A DNA stretch of 64,000 nucleotides from Pectinatus brassicae (GTDB taxonomy: Bacteria; Bacillota; Negativicutes; Selenomonadales; Selenomonadaceae), in the NCBI RefSeq assembly GCF_014201835.1, contig NZ_JACHFH010000014.1:1-64000 (forward strand), read 5' to 3'. The position numbers and the translations under genes were made by a program. Positions 9,525 through 19,383 of this stretch are shown here, piece by piece. Positions within the stretch are counted from its first letter, which is position 1. Each line of letters begins with the position of its first letter. The notes beneath the pieces are model-generated. The model ran no database searches. It worked only from the letters and a program-made list of their open reading frames with translations, and was not told the DNA's origin.

Positions 9525-10284
9525 GCATGAATTAATTGATGGCAAAGTGATAAGACATGAGCAGATAGGTTCAAATGATGTTTATCTGCTGGATATAGAT
9601 ATATTTACTGATGCTGAACAATATGCAGCCGGACAATTTGTCCAGCTGCAGGTACCGGACGGCGAAATATTATTGCGCCGCCCTATCAGTATTGCCGATG
9701 TAAATGGTACGAGAATTATCTTAATTTATCGGGCTATCGGCAAAGGGACAAAAAGACTGACCCGTGTGCAATGTGGCGATACTGTAAATATATTAGCACC
9801 ATTAGGTCATGGCTTTAATCTCGATTGTCAAAAACCATTATTAGTTGGCGGTGGACTCGGTATTGCACCATTGATTTTACTGGCTAAAAGATTTAAAGGT
9901 AAAGCCGATATATTAATGGGCTGTAAAAATGCGGCTGAAATGGATTGGCCGGTAAAAATGTATGATAATATAACGGCTGAAAATATTATTACGACTGATG
10001 ATGGCTCCATGGGATTAAAAGGTTTTACAGCACAGCATCTACCGGATGTATTGGCAAAAAAAGCTTATGATAAAATATTTGTCTGTGGGCCGGAAATCAT
10101 GATGAAAAGCGTGGCTGAAATTGCTAAACAGCATAATATCGCTTGTGAAGTGTCACTGGAAAAACGCATGGCCTGCGGTCTTGGCGCATGTTTATCCTGT
10201 ACGATAGAAACTACCAGGGGACGGCAGAAAGTCTGCAAGGATGGTCCGGTATTTGTCAGTCAGGAGGTATTTTTTAATGAGTAA
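9511..10284 (+). CDS. pyrK: Dihydroorotate dehydrogenase electron-transfer subunit (PyrK)
   Basis: Partner of class 1B PyrD; it passes electrons from dihydroorotate through FAD and a 2Fe-2S cluster to NAD. ATG 9511 is preferred (AGGTGG about 5 bases upstream); in-frame GTG 9502 is possible. FAD-binding [10 protein letters not shown] near residue 55, nucleotide-binding GGGLGIAPL, and a C-terminal cluster motif CGLGACLSC with a fourth Cys in VCKDGP are visible. It overlaps carB by 14 bp and pyrD by 8 bp. Confidence 0.93.
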   Translation: MTLPKHELIDGKVIRHEQIGSNDVYLLDIDIFTDAEQYAAGQFVQLQVPDGEILLRRPISIADVNGTRIILIYRAIGKGTKRLTRVQCGDTVNILAPLGHGFNLDCQKPLLVGGGLGIAPLILLAKRFKGKADILMGCKNAAEMDWPVKMYDNITAENIITTDDGSMGLKGFTAQHLPDVLAKKAYDKIFVCGPEIMMKSVAEIAKQHNIACEVSLEKRMACGLGACLSCTIETTRGRQKVCKDGPVFVSQEVFFNE

Positions 10285-11191
10285 TATATCATTAAAAACG
10301 GAAATTGCCGGTATAAAAATGAATTCACCAATAATGACAGCATCAGGAACCTTTGGCTTTGGTGAAGAATTTGCTGATTTTGTCGATTTTAATAAGCTCG
10401 GTGCCAGTGTAGTAAAGGGTACGACATTAAAACCGCGCAGCGGTAATAAAGGTGTCAGAATTACTGAAACACCAGCTGGCATGCTTAATTGTATTGGTTT
10501 GGAAAATCCTGGCGTAGAAGCATTTTTACAGGATATTCTGCCAAGAATAAAAAAATATAACTGCCCGGTAATTGTTAATATATCCGGCAATACTGTCGAA
10601 GAATACGGTGAGTTGGCAAAAATGCTTGATGTACCTGATGTGGCTGCGGTAGAGCTTAATGTATCGTGTCCTAATGTCAAAGAAGGCGGCATTGCATTTG
10701 GTGTGGAACCGGATAGTATGTCACGTGTTATTGAATCAGCCAAAAAAAATACCAATAAACCAGTGATTATAAAATTATCACCGAATGTTACTGATATTGT
10801 TATGATGGCTAAAGCAGCGGAAAAAGCCGGAGCCGATGTTATTTCACTGATAAACACACTTATGGGCATGGCGATAGATGTAAATACATGGAAACCGGTA
10901 TTAGGCAATATAACTGGTGGTTTATCAGGACCTGCTGTTAAGCCGGTAGCTTTGCGGATGGTTTGGCAGGTGCGACAGGCGGTAAAACTGCCAATAATTG
11001 GTATGGGCGGCATAATGAATGCGACTGATGCCATCGAATTTATGCTGGCTGGCGCTGATGCTGTAGCTGTAGGTACAGCTAATTTTGTTCAGCCTGATAT
11101 AATAAATAAGATATATGATGATTTAGAAAAATATCTAAAAGAAAAAAATCTGACCAATATAAAACAAATAGTGGGAAAATTGCAGGCATAA
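10277..11191 (+). CDS. pyrD: Dihydroorotate dehydrogenase, class 1B catalytic subunit
   Basis: Oxidises dihydroorotate to orotate with FMN. ATG 10277 follows AGGAGG (10262-10267). The active-site Cys lies in LNVSCPNV, and the FMN-binding segments TASGTFGFG, GNITGGLSG and GMGGI are present. 304 residues, normal for class 1B, and the adjacent pyrK confirms the NAD-linked type. A strong bidirectional terminator follows at once, so pyrE and pyrF are not part of this operon. Confidence 0.95.
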   Translation: MSNISLKTEIAGIKMNSPIMTASGTFGFGEEFADFVDFNKLGASVVKGTTLKPRSGNKGVRITETPAGMLNCIGLENPGVEAFLQDILPRIKKYNCPVIVNISGNTVEEYGELAKMLDVPDVAAVELNVSCPNVKEGGIAFGVEPDSMSRVIESAKKNTNKPVIIKLSPNVTDIVMMAKAAEKAGADVISLINTLMGMAIDVNTWKPVLGNITGGLSGPAVKPVALRMVWQVRQAVKLPIIGMGGIMNATDAIEFMLAGADAVAVGTANFVQPDIINKIYDDLEKYLKEKNLTNIKQIVGKLQA

Positions 11192-11195
11192 AAAA

Positions 11196-11228
11196 GGGGC
11201 ATCCGGAAAAACCGGATGCCCCTTTTTT
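11196..11228. terminator. Bidirectional intrinsic terminator between pyrD and uraA
   Basis: Perfect 11-bp stem GGGGCATCCGG (11196-11206) / CCGGATGCCCC (11212-11222), loop AAAAA, with six T after it on the plus strand and five A before it, so it can end both convergent transcripts. Confidence 0.92.
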
Positions 11229-11233
11229 ATATA

Positions 11234-12505
11234 TCAGTTTTCATTATCGATACTGAGTTTTTCAAAGATACCGAAACAGATACTTAATACAATAGCGCAG
11301 ACTGTTGCCAGACCCATACCTTTTAATTGAACAGGTCCGATTGTCAAAGCAGCACCGCTTAAACCGCTTACCATAGTTACGGCTGTCAGAATCATATTTT
11401 TGGATTTAGTATAATCAACTTGTTTTTCGATAAGCATGCGAATACCGGAACAGGCGATAATACCAAATAGTAAAATGCTGACTCCACCCATTACAGGGAC
11501 AGGAATAGCATGGATAATAGCGGAAACCTTACCAATAAAGGAAAAGACAATAGCAAATACGGCAGCACCACCAATAACCCAGACGCTGTATACACGGGTT
11601 ATAGCCATTACACCCATGTTTTCACCATAAGTTGTATTAGGGGTGGAGCCGACAAAACCAGAAATAATATTGGAAAGACCATCGGCAAATAAAGAGCGAT
11701 GTAGTCCGGGATCTTTTATAAGGTCACGATGAACAATACTGCCGGTAACAAACAGATGACCGATATGTTCAGCGAAAACAACGAATAATGCCGGCATTAT
11801 CATCATTATAGCGCTGGGATTGAATTTAGGTTCATAAAAAGTAGGAACGGCAAACCATGGTGCACTTTGGACGTGTGACCAGTCCACGATGCCTAAGCAA
11901 AAAGACATGATATAGCCGGCAACAACACCGATGAGTACAGGAATAATACCAATGAAACCACGGCCTAATACTGAAGCTAAAATGGTCACGAGTAAAGTAA
12001 ACATTGAAGCAATCATTGCTAAATGCGTCGGAATGGCCGGTGCAGAAGATGGATTAGGGATAAAACCGGACATATTAAGAGCAAGTGGTGCCAGTTCCAA
12101 GCCGATGACGGCAACAATTGAGCCCATAGCGGCTGGCGGCAGAATAAAATCAATCCATTTTGTGCCGGTTTTTTTAATTATAAATGATAAGATTACGAAA
12201 GATAAACCAAAAGCGATAAAGCCCCCCTGAGCATCACCATAGCTCATATTGCTGGCAGCAAGAACAGCTAATACCGGTGATATAAAAGCAAAGCTTGAGC
12301 CCAAATAAGCAGGCAGACGACCTTTACAAATAACAAGGTATAAGATAGTGCCTACACCATTCATAAATAAAGCCGTGGCCGGATTTACTTTTAATAAAAA
12401 GGGAACAAGAACGGTAGAGCCAAACATGGCAAACAAATGCTGCAAACTTAGAGGAATGCCTTGCAGTAAAGGAACTTTTTCCTCAACGTCATAGTACTTC
12501 TTCAT
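11234..12505 (-). CDS. uraA: Uracil permease (NCS2 family)
   Basis: Proton-coupled uracil uptake in the inner membrane. The 423-residue hydrophobic protein starts MKKYYDVEEKVPLLQGIPLS and continues QHLFAMFGSTVLVP, the classical UraA/PyrP opening. The family segment VFAEHIGHL and the following NTTYGENMG with the substrate-binding Glu are present. It is convergent with the pyr operon, which suits a role as the salvage branch. The upstream 236 bp hold a large hairpin (12587-12632) rather than an obvious PyrR site. Confidence 0.92.
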   Translation of the reverse strand: MKKYYDVEEKVPLLQGIPLSLQHLFAMFGSTVLVPFLLKVNPATALFMNGVGTILYLVICKGRLPAYLGSSFAFISPVLAVLAASNMSYGDAQGGFIAFGLSFVILSFIIKKTGTKWIDFILPPAAMGSIVAVIGLELAPLALNMSGFIPNPSSAPAIPTHLAMIASMFTLLVTILASVLGRGFIGIIPVLIGVVAGYIMSFCLGIVDWSHVQSAPWFAVPTFYEPKFNPSAIMMIMPALFVVFAEHIGHLFVTGSIVHRDLIKDPGLHRSLFADGLSNIISGFVGSTPNTTYGENMGVMAITRVYSVWVIGGAAVFAIVFSFIGKVSAIIHAIPVPVMGGVSILLFGIIACSGIRMLIEKQVDYTKSKNMILTAVTMVSGLSGAALTIGPVQLKGMGLATVCAIVLSICFGIFEKLSIDNEN

Positions 12506-12586
12506 AATCTACTTCCTTTATAAAAATTTTTATCAAGCAAATATATGATTTTAGGCAGATAATAAAAAAAATCAATAATGACATTA

Positions 12587-12632
12587 GAATTGCCTTGGAC
12601 TAAGTAGAATAATACTTAAGCCAAGGCAATTC
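12587..12632. repeat. 46-bp two-tier inverted repeat upstream of uraA
   Basis: GAATTGCCTTGG (12587-12598) pairs perfectly with CCAAGGCAATTC (12621-12632); inside, TAAGTA pairs with TACTTA around a 6-base loop, separated by a two-base mismatch. On the minus strand a run of eight T occurs about 17 bases beyond the stem, too far for a canonical terminator. It lies in the uraA leader and downstream of larE. Confidence 0.6.
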
Positions 12633-12741
12633 GTATATACTGGTTAAAATCAATGCTATATCAATTAATATATTTGCTCTATATATTTTGCCATAAAGAA
12701 ACAATAATAACAAGGTTATATAGGAAGATAATTATATAAAG

Positions 12742-13545
12742 TTACAATACAGCAGCATTTTGGCTGCCCATTTTATAGCCATTTATATCAAAGGTCACAA
12801 AGGTAAAGCCTAGTTCATGCAGTTTATTATATATTTGGCTGCGTAGCTCTTCATTTAATAATTTGGGATATTCTGATGGCATTATTTCAATACGGGCAAG
12901 ATTATCATGATGGCGCACACGAATTTGCCCATCAATATGCTGGCGTAAAAAAGCTTCAGCAGCATCTACTTGTTTAAGTCGTTCGGAATTAAGTTCTAAG
13001 CCGTAAGCAAGGCGGGAGGCAAGGCAGGCTTGGCTGGGTTTATTCCAAACTGGTAAATCGTATTTTTTAGCTATCTGGCGAATTTCCTGTTTATTGATAT
13101 TGGCTTCTAAAAATGGCGATTTAACCATATCATGTAATTCAGCAATGGCTCGCATGCCGGGACGATAATCGCCCTTATCGTCAATATTAGAGCCCTCAAT
13201 AATAAAGGGGAAGTCATTGTCCTTAGCCCATTGGCACATATTAGTAAAACGAAATTTCTTGCAGTAGTAGCAGCGATTTTTATCATTAGCAGCTATCTGC
13301 GGTGAAGCCAGATCATCACTGGGCATAATAATATGTTTTATGCCAATTTTTTTTGCAACAGCAATAGCATCATTTTTTTCATCTTTTTGCAATAGCGGTG
13401 AATCAGCGGTTATGGCAAGGGCATTATCACCTAAAGCAATGTAAGCGGCTTGACTTAAGACTGAGCTGTCGACACCACCGGAAAAAGCAACAACAACTTT
13501 TTTATAATTTTTTAATATATTGACTAAATTGGTAAATTTATCCAT
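12742..13545 (-). CDS. larE: ATP-dependent sacrificial sulfur transferase LarE
   Basis: PP-loop enzyme that donates sulfur to the nickel-pincer nucleotide cofactor precursor. The SGGVDSS ATP-pyrophosphatase loop is at about residues 22-28, and CYYCKKFRF carries the cysteines typical of LarE. ATG 13545 was chosen because GAGGTG lies 4 bases upstream; an ATG nine codons earlier has no ribosome site. 267 residues, normal. larA, larB and larC are not nearby, so any cofactor partners are elsewhere. Confidence 0.85.
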   Translation of the reverse strand: MDKFTNLVNILKNYKKVVVAFSGGVDSSVLSQAAYIALGDNALAITADSPLLQKDEKNDAIAVAKKIGIKHIIMPSDDLASPQIAANDKNRCYYCKKFRFTNMCQWAKDNDFPFIIEGSNIDDKGDYRPGMRAIAELHDMVKSPFLEANINKQEIRQIAKKYDLPVWNKPSQACLASRLAYGLELNSERLKQVDAAEAFLRQHIDGQIRVRHHDNLARIEIMPSEYPKLLNEELRSQIYNKLHELGFTFVTFDINGYKMGSQNAAVL

Positions 13546-13726
13546 ATAACACCTCGATAATAATAAATTCATAATTATTATTGTATAACTAAAATATGAT
13601 TATTACAATCTATTAATGTTGGCAGTAATAATAAAATTAAGAAAAAATTAACTTTTTTTTAATAAAAAATGAATTACCACTATATATAATATTAGATAAA
13701 TAATATATTGTAATAGGGGGATTTAT

Positions 13727-15433
13727 GTGGGCATAAAAGTACGATTAGCACTTAGCCTGGCAGTTATAATTTTTTTTACGGCATGTGTGGGCGGTTATGC
13801 AGTATTTTGCTTAAAAACAGTAAATAATTATTTGCAGATAGTAGCAACTGATAATCTGCCAGAAATGACGACTATGCAGGAAACAGTACAACTACTCGAA
13901 AAATACAAAGCTGATACATATAAATTATTATGGGAACGCAAAAGCGATAAGAGTTCTTCAGCGGTAAAGGAATATATAGTAAAAGATATAGAAGAAAATG
14001 GCAAAAAAATAGATAGGCATATATATTTAATGAAACGCTATGCTCATAAAAATCAAGCAGATAAGCTGGGGGATATAGAAAAAATATGGGCTGAGTATAA
14101 AAAACTCACCAAACAGGCGGTGGATAATAATTATGATGATAATAAGATGGCAGGAGAATTATCAAATACAGGGAAATTAGGTCAGGCCTATAGTAAATTA
14201 TTAACTTTAGCAGAAACTTTTAAGCAGTTGAATGAAGGCGCTGTAAATGTAACAGTACAGGCAGGCGAAAAAGAATATAAAAAAGCTGTTATGGCAGTTA
14301 TTGGCGGTATAACAATAGTATTTATAATTACTATTATTATAGGTATCATATTTGGCAAATACATAAACAAATTTATAAATATATTTTTACATACAACGGA
14401 AAAAAATTCGCAGGGAGATTTTACACTGCGTCTGCAGTATGCAGGCAGCGGTGAATTTATGCGAATAACTAATTCATATAATATCATGTTGGATAAAATT
14501 GGTAATTTAATAAAAATGATGCAGGCGACAGCATATAAGACGGCACAGACCTCACAGCAGATAGTAGATACATCGGCACATACGGCAGAGTTACTCAGGC
14601 AGGTAAACACCGCGGTAGAGTCAGTGTCAGCTTCAGTAAATGAACAGACGGCCGGTATAAGTGATACGGCAGATTTGATAAATAAAATGGCAGATGATAT
14701 GGAGATAGTAAGCAATAATACAGAGAATATAGTGATAACAGCAGATAAATCAGTGCAAACAGCGCAAATCGGTACAGTAAATATTGATAATTCCATACAG
14801 CAAATAAACTCAATAACAACAACAAATAGCAAACTAGCCCAAAAAATTATGCTGTTGGGGGAAAATTCCCAGCAGATAGGTAAAATAATTGATACGATAA
14901 CAGATATAGCCAATCAGACAGATTTATTGGCATTGAATGCAGCAATAGAAGCGGCACATGCTGGAGAACTTGGTAAGGGATTTGCTGTAGTGGCGGCAGA
15001 GGTACGCAAGTTGGCAGAACAGTCACAGCAGGCATCAAGGCAAATTGAAACTATTATAAATAATATAATTTCCGAGACGGATAATGCGATTAATATAATG
15101 CAGATAAATACGCAGGAAATAAAACAAGGTGCAGCCGGTATACATAAATCAGGTAAATCATTTGAAATCTTAGCATTGGTAAGCGATGAAATGTCAGAAA
15201 ATATTGTTAAGACAGCAAAAACTATAAGCAATTTAGCGGCATCATCACAAAATGTGCAAAAAAGTGTAGGGAGAATTAATATGGAAGTCAGTAATGTAAA
15301 TAATCAAATGGAAATAACGAAAGAAGTAGTAAATAAACAATCATTTTCGCTGGAAAAAATTATTAACTCCAGTAATTCTTTAGCGGAAATGATAGAAGAG
15401 CTTAACAGTCAGATTAATATATTTAAAGTATAA
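13727..15433 (+). CDS. Methyl-accepting chemotaxis protein
   Basis: Membrane chemoreceptor of 568 residues. A TM helix (about 7-29), an extracytoplasmic four-helix-bundle-like sensor (30-185), a second TM (about 190-210), HAMP, then the long signalling coiled coil. The hairpin tip reads [22 protein letters not shown] (given as motif, residues about 397-418), with His replacing the usual Arg in AARAGE. It starts at GTG 13727, 6 bases after GGGGGA. No CheA, CheW or flagellar genes are in the window. Its ligand is unknown. Confidence 0.9.
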   Translation: MGIKVRLALSLAVIIFFTACVGGYAVFCLKTVNNYLQIVATDNLPEMTTMQETVQLLEKYKADTYKLLWERKSDKSSSAVKEYIVKDIEENGKKIDRHIYLMKRYAHKNQADKLGDIEKIWAEYKKLTKQAVDNNYDDNKMAGELSNTGKLGQAYSKLLTLAETFKQLNEGAVNVTVQAGEKEYKKAVMAVIGGITIVFIITIIIGIIFGKYINKFINIFLHTTEKNSQGDFTLRLQYAGSGEFMRITNSYNIMLDKIGNLIKMMQATAYKTAQTSQQIVDTSAHTAELLRQVNTAVESVSASVNEQTAGISDTADLINKMADDMEIVSNNTENIVITADKSVQTAQIGTVNIDNSIQQINSITTTNSKLAQKIMLLGENSQQIGKIIDTITDIANQTDLLALNAAIEAAHAGELGKGFAVVAAEVRKLAEQSQQASRQIETIINNIISETDNAINIMQINTQEIKQGAAGIHKSGKSFEILALVSDEMSENIVKTAKTISNLAASSQNVQKSVGRINMEVSNVNNQMEITKEVVNKQSFSLEKIINSSNSLAEMIEELNSQINIFKV

Positions 15434-15525
15434 TAGCGATATTAAAGCAGATTAGTGGGATTTTGCAGGATATAAATATATTATGGCGAAAGTATAATAA
15501 AATATGTTTATATGGAGATTTGCTT

Positions 15526-16023
15526 ATGAAGAAGAAAATATTTATATTAACGGCTGTTTTTATGCTGACGCTGCTGAGTACTGGTTTGGCACAGATGCGC
15601 TGGCAAAAAATAATTACTACTGACGCCTATCGTTATTATTTTGATAGCAGCACTATTGCTTATGGACAGATGGCAATTTTAAATCAGGAAAAAACAAGCA
15701 AAATCGATAAAAATGTAATTGTATTTTTGGCGCAAAAAGTTTATTGGAATCCGCAGGATACAATAACAATACTGCAGCAAATTAATAATAATATTGATTG
15801 GACAACGATGACATATTCCGTAGGGCAGTATAAGTATGATATAAATAATAATAATTTATGGCAGGGGGATATATCATTTTTTACCAATGATGGAAGAATG
15901 TTGGGAACAGTACATCGCAATATATGGAATGATATTGGAAAAAGCAGTGATGAGGAACGAATCTGCCAATATCTTATGAAATATGCTAAGGAAAATAATC
16001 AAAGTTTAAAAGATCATACATAA
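15526..16023 (+). CDS. Small secreted protein of unknown function
   Basis: Start taken at ATG 15526, 7 bases after GGAGAT. Residues 1-23 form a clean signal peptide ending GLAQ, with no lipobox Cys. The mature 140 residues include YRYYFDSSTIAYGQM and a later stretch on TYSVGQYKYDI, typical of short beta-rich exported proteins in Negativicutes that resemble surface-adhesin-E-type entries. It lies 92 bp after a chemoreceptor and ends at a terminator, so it may be co-transcribed with it. No function is claimed. Confidence 0.6.
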   Translation: MKKKIFILTAVFMLTLLSTGLAQMRWQKIITTDAYRYYFDSSTIAYGQMAILNQEKTSKIDKNVIVFLAQKVYWNPQDTITILQQINNNIDWTTMTYSVGQYKYDINNNNLWQGDISFFTNDGRMLGTVHRNIWNDIGKSSDEERICQYLMKYAKENNQSLKDHT

Positions 16024-16070
16024 AAAAACTAGGCCACTGCACAATAAATGTGTAGTGGCCTAGTTTTTTT
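16022..16070. terminator. Bidirectional terminator between the secreted protein and the second chemoreceptor
   Basis: 16-bp stem, 16028-16043 with 16049-16064 (one G-U pair), loop ATAAA, flanked by A7 and T7. Confidence 0.92.
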
Positions 16071-16075
16071 GAGAG

Positions 16076-18064
16076 TTAAATTTTAAATACGCCGATAGCC
16101 TGTTGTAATTCCTGAGCCATTTGAGCCAAACTCTGGCTGGCAGTGGCTATTTCATCCATAGCAGCTAATTGTTCTTCAGCTGCTGCCGATACCATTTGTG
16201 ATTCATCGGTATTAGTTTTACTTTCTCTATCAATATCTTTAGTAGCATGATTTAAATTTTCGCTGTGATCAGCAATTATTTTCAAGGACGAATGAATATT
16301 TTTAATGCCGCTGCTGCTGGTATGGATCAAGCTGGCAATTGATTTTAGATTTTCACTGACAACATTTACGCTGTCCACTCCGGATTTTACTTTTTCATTG
16401 CCGCTGGTCATTGTAGTGACAGCAGTTTGGGTGTCTTGCTGAACCCTGAGAATTTCTTCAGAGATTTCCTGAGCGGCCTGCTGGACTTCTTCAGCCAGTT
16501 TACGTACCTCTTCGGCAACAACAGCAAAGCCTTTGCCCTGTTCGCCGGCACGGGCTGCTTCAATAGCAGCATTCAAGGCTAGCAGATTGGTTTGTGAGGC
16601 TATGCTGGAAATAGTCTCAGTTATTTGACCAATTTTTTTTGATTGTTCGCCTAATTGGATGATAACATTGGTGGAATTTTGTACTGAGGTTTCAATTTCG
16701 CTCATGTTTTTAACCATAAGGTCGACATTAGCACTGCTGTCATTGGCATAATTAGCTACCTTAGAGGATTCATCGGCAACTTTGATGCTGTCACTTACAA
16801 TTTTTTCAATGGTAGTAGTCATAGCATTTACAGTCTGCGATACCTGGTCGGTGGCAGTCGTCTGTCTGCTGATGCCGCCGGCAACATTGGTAATGGAATC
16901 AGCTACCTGATTGGCAGAATCAACTGTTTGATGGGCACTGGCTGTCAATTCTTCCGAAGAAGCAGCAATATGTTCAGAATGTTCCTGTATTTTTTTAATA
17001 AGAGTTATTAATTGTTCCCGCATAGTATTAAAGCTGTTACCAAGCAGACCAATTTCATCATTGCTGATTGTTTCTATTTTTTCGGTAAAATCACCATTGG
17101 ATATTTTTTCAACATGATTGGCTAAAACAGCTATGGGGTCAGTGAATTTTTTTGCTAACAGGCCGGTTATAAAGACTACCAGCAGCAGAGCAATAATAGT
17201 TCCGATTACAAATATCCATTTTAATGTATTAAGCGGCGCATAAGCTACGGAAGTAGGGATGTTAATGCCTAAAACCCATTGGGTAGAAGGAATTTTTTCG
17301 TATATCAGTAAAAGTTCCTGCCCGTTAATGGTGTAAGTAGTTAATCCACTTTTTTGATTTGTAAAATTAGTGGCATTTAATGCAGCAGTTAATGGTTTTA
17401 TACTATCTATGGATTTTATATCTTTATTAATTATTTTTTCATCAGGATAGGCCATCAAAGTGCCTTTATTATTTATTAAGAAAGCAAAGCTGCCTTCAAA
17501 TGGCTTAATTGCATTTACCGTTTTTAGTACTGTATCGATTAATACATCTTCTGATAATACGCCGCGCAGTTGACCATTGCTGTCTTTTACTGGCATACAT
17601 ATTGGAAGGGCTATTTTTTTTGTTACGCCATCAAGATAAGGTTCGCCAAATGTAAGCTTGCCAGCAGTCACAGCATCCTTATACCAGGAACGAGTGCGGG
17701 CGTCAAAATCAGCTGGTGGTGTCCAGCCCGATCCATCAACAATAGAACCATCAGCAGCGTTGCCAAAATATAAATCACTGATGTTGTCATCAGCAGATTT
17801 AAAACCGCTGACCATAGGAAAAGTTATGGGGCTGTTTAAGGTAAGCTGATTAATAGTGGCGGAGGTTGCTGTTAAAACGGCAGCCTTGCTGGCCAGCCAG
17901 CCATCAAGCTTATTGCTGTTGGCGATAACAACTTCCTTGGCATGTGTTTCGATTTGTGTTTTTAGCATTCTTTCCGTATAAAAATATGCTACAGCAGATA
18001 TAATAATAACAATTAGTGCCATCAATACGGAAATAATCAAGGTCATTTTTCGTTTTAAATTCAT
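16076..18064 (-). CDS. Methyl-accepting chemotaxis protein with dCache-type sensor
   Basis: A 662-residue chemoreceptor. TM1 is at about 9-28, then a large periplasmic double-Cache sensor (30-280; note WYKDAV and FGEPYLD, the usual small-ligand pocket segments), TM2 about 283-305, HAMP and signalling domain. The hairpin tip has canonical [17 protein letters not shown]. dCache receptors commonly sense amino acids or other small carboxylates; the ligand here is unknown. RBS GAGGG is 7 bases before the ATG. Its leader carries a terminator-like hairpin (18086-18131). Confidence 0.93.
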   Translation of the reverse strand: MNLKRKMTLIISVLMALIVIIISAVAYFYTERMLKTQIETHAKEVVIANSNKLDGWLASKAAVLTATSATINQLTLNSPITFPMVSGFKSADDNISDLYFGNAADGSIVDGSGWTPPADFDARTRSWYKDAVTAGKLTFGEPYLDGVTKKIALPICMPVKDSNGQLRGVLSEDVLIDTVLKTVNAIKPFEGSFAFLINNKGTLMAYPDEKIINKDIKSIDSIKPLTAALNATNFTNQKSGLTTYTINGQELLLIYEKIPSTQWVLGINIPTSVAYAPLNTLKWIFVIGTIIALLLVVFITGLLAKKFTDPIAVLANHVEKISNGDFTEKIETISNDEIGLLGNSFNTMREQLITLIKKIQEHSEHIAASSEELTASAHQTVDSANQVADSITNVAGGISRQTTATDQVSQTVNAMTTTIEKIVSDSIKVADESSKVANYANDSSANVDLMVKNMSEIETSVQNSTNVIIQLGEQSKKIGQITETISSIASQTNLLALNAAIEAARAGEQGKGFAVVAEEVRKLAEEVQQAAQEISEEILRVQQDTQTAVTTMTSGNEKVKSGVDSVNVVSENLKSIASLIHTSSSGIKNIHSSLKIIADHSENLNHATKDIDRESKTNTDESQMVSAAAEEQLAAMDEIATASQSLAQMAQELQQAIGVFKI

Positions 18065-18085
18065 AAATATCCCTCACTTTGGTAT

Positions 18086-18131
18086 AAAAAAAAGACTTGG
18101 CTATATACTTATACCTAGTCTTCCTTGACTA
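18086..18131 (-). promoter_or_regulatory. Terminator-like hairpin with a competing stem in the chemoreceptor leader
   Basis: On the minus strand AAGACTAGG (18122-18114) pairs with CCAAGTCTT (18100-18092), followed by eight T. Just upstream TAGTC (18131-18127) can pair instead with GACTA (18120-18116), which lies inside the first terminator arm. This is an attenuator layout between the promoter at 18165-18193 and the chemoreceptor start, but no known riboswitch core is recognisable. Confidence 0.45.
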
Positions 18132-18164
18132 ATAATATTTAGTTATTATCTATATATTATTATA

Positions 18165-18193
18165 ATTTTATGGTAATGTCTATATTCTTACAA
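18165..18193 (-). promoter_or_regulatory. Putative promoter of the dCache chemoreceptor gene
   Basis: On the minus strand TTGTAA (18193-18188), a 17-bp spacer and TAAAAT (18170-18165). It would give a leader of about 95 nt that includes the hairpin at 18086-18131. Confidence 0.45.
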
Positions 18194-18220
18194 TAATTTA
18201 ATGGATTTATCATAAAATAC

Positions 18221-18271
18221 AAAAAAATCTATAGTGAAATATAAATAAAAATAATATAAATCACTATAGAT
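18221..18271 (-). terminator. Terminator of the DUF3793-flavodoxin operon
   Basis: Minus-strand 11-bp stem ATCTATAGTGA (18271-18261) / TCACTATAGAT (18237-18227) with a 23-base AT-rich loop, followed by six more T. It lies 26 bases after the flavodoxin stop. Confidence 0.75.
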
Positions 18272-18296
18272 GATGTAAATTTGTTATGTGGGATAT

Positions 18297-18731
18297 TTAA
18301 GATTGAGCAAATAGCAACCCAAAATTTTTACAATTATGTAAATCATTTTCAGCAGGTGTATTATGTACAATAAAGCCTTTATTATCAAAGAGAATAGCGT
18401 TGGATTCGTTGACAACCTGATTTTGCCATATACGCATCCATTCACCATCGCCCCAATCATACGAACCAAATAGGGCAATTTTTTTATGAGCGAGATGGGG
18501 TAGCAATACGTTAAAAAGTGGTTCAAATTCACCACTTTCTAATTCTTCAGCTCCCATAGCCGGACAGCCAAAGGCTATTTTATTAAAATCAGCGATGCGT
18601 GAAATTGGGAAATCATTACTACTGAAAACTTCACATGCAGCTGATGTTTCATTGATACCTTCAGCTATAGCCGTGGCCATTTTTTGGGTATTGCCGGTGC
18701 CGCTCCAATAAATAATTGCTATTTTTTCCAT
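18297..18731 (-). CDS. Flavodoxin
   Basis: Small FMN electron carrier of 144 residues. The phosphate-binding loop WSGTGNTQKMA (about residues 9-19), a mid-protein GCPAMGAEELE segment and GSYDWGDGEWM (flavin isoalloxazine loop) define the short-chain flavodoxin fold. RBS CGAGGATT precedes the ATG. It lies 34 bp after the DUF3793 gene and shares its promoter with two Fur-like boxes. The likely reason is that flavodoxin replaces ferredoxin when iron is short. Confidence 0.93.
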   Translation of the reverse strand: MEKIAIIYWSGTGNTQKMATAIAEGINETSAACEVFSSNDFPISRIADFNKIAFGCPAMGAEELESGEFEPLFNVLLPHLAHKKIALFGSYDWGDGEWMRIWQNQVVNESNAILFDNKGFIVHNTPAENDLHNCKNFGLLFAQS

Positions 18732-18765
18732 AATAATCCTCGTTTCTTATAGTTGTTTTTCATAA

Positions 18766-19338
18766 TTAGACAGCCTGGCCGATTATGTCTTCCAGACTGA
18801 AGCCATTAGCAAGACATTTACAAAATCTTTGTGAGCATTGGGCATATTGAGAAAATAATTTTTCAGCAGCAGCTAAATCGGCATATACTTTCCAAGGACC
18901 GCAACATTTGAAATTCTGCCCGTTATTTTTAATAAAACCCTTAACATCGGCTAAGGGATAGCCTAAAAATATGCCAATCTCATGGGGAAAGCCTTTTTGT
19001 AAAAGCATGCGGATTTTAAGGTAACGCAGGCAGGCTAAAATGTTAGTAAAATCTTTATAGCCATAACTTTGTAGAAATTCCTGAATAGATTTTTGGCTGA
19101 GCAGCTGTCTTAGTTTATCTTTATTATAGATTAAAAGTAAGCGGTAATTAGTTGAATCAGAGACAGTGAACATATATACATTGCTGCATTTTAGACATTT
19201 GGAATATTTTTGTTTAATCTGCTGGAAATTTTTCAATTTCTGTTTATTAATGGATATCAAACTGCCGGTCTTAATACCAGCTAAAGTAGGGGCGGAGTGA
19301 AAGGCTAATAACTGTTCAAAGTGCTGAAAATAGTCCAT
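18766..19338 (-). CDS. DUF3793 family protein
   Basis: Start at ATG 19338, after GGAGG; the frame extends upstream but only through the promoter region. The opening is characteristic of DUF3793: LAFHSAPTLAGIKTGSLISI (residues about 10-29). Later LLLIYNKDKLRQLL and GIFLGYPLADVKGFI follow, and a Cys-containing GPWKVYAD segment. 190 residues, normal. In Firmicutes this family repeatedly neighbours flavodoxin and iron-transport genes, and here it heads a Fur-box operon. A role in iron limitation or haem/tetrapyrrole handling is only inferred. Confidence 0.85.
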   Translation of the reverse strand: MDYFQHFEQLLAFHSAPTLAGIKTGSLISINKQKLKNFQQIKQKYSKCLKCSNVYMFTVSDSTNYRLLLIYNKDKLRQLLSQKSIQEFLQSYGYKDFTNILACLRYLKIRMLLQKGFPHEIGIFLGYPLADVKGFIKNNGQNFKCCGPWKVYADLAAAEKLFSQYAQCSQRFCKCLANGFSLEDIIGQAV

Positions 19339-19357
19339 AAAAAGTCCTCCAAAACAA

Positions 19358-19372
19358 TGAGAATAGTTTTCA
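19358..19372 (-). promoter_or_regulatory. Fur box 1 (downstream of the -10)
   Basis: TGAGAATAGTTTTCA on the plus strand matches the 7-1-7 Fur consensus TGATAATNATTATCA at 12 of 14 positions. It covers roughly +12 to +27 of the DUF3793 promoter, a blocking position. Confidence 0.7.
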
Positions 19373-19383
19373 ATTACAATATT

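Noticed and set aside
10192-11034. 280-codon open frame on the minus strand
   Set aside because: It is antisense to pyrD, whose family motifs and ribosome site are clear; the antisense product has no recognisable domain.
14188-14913. 241-codon open frame on the minus strand
   Set aside because: Antisense to the first chemoreceptor; low-complexity translation, no ribosome site.
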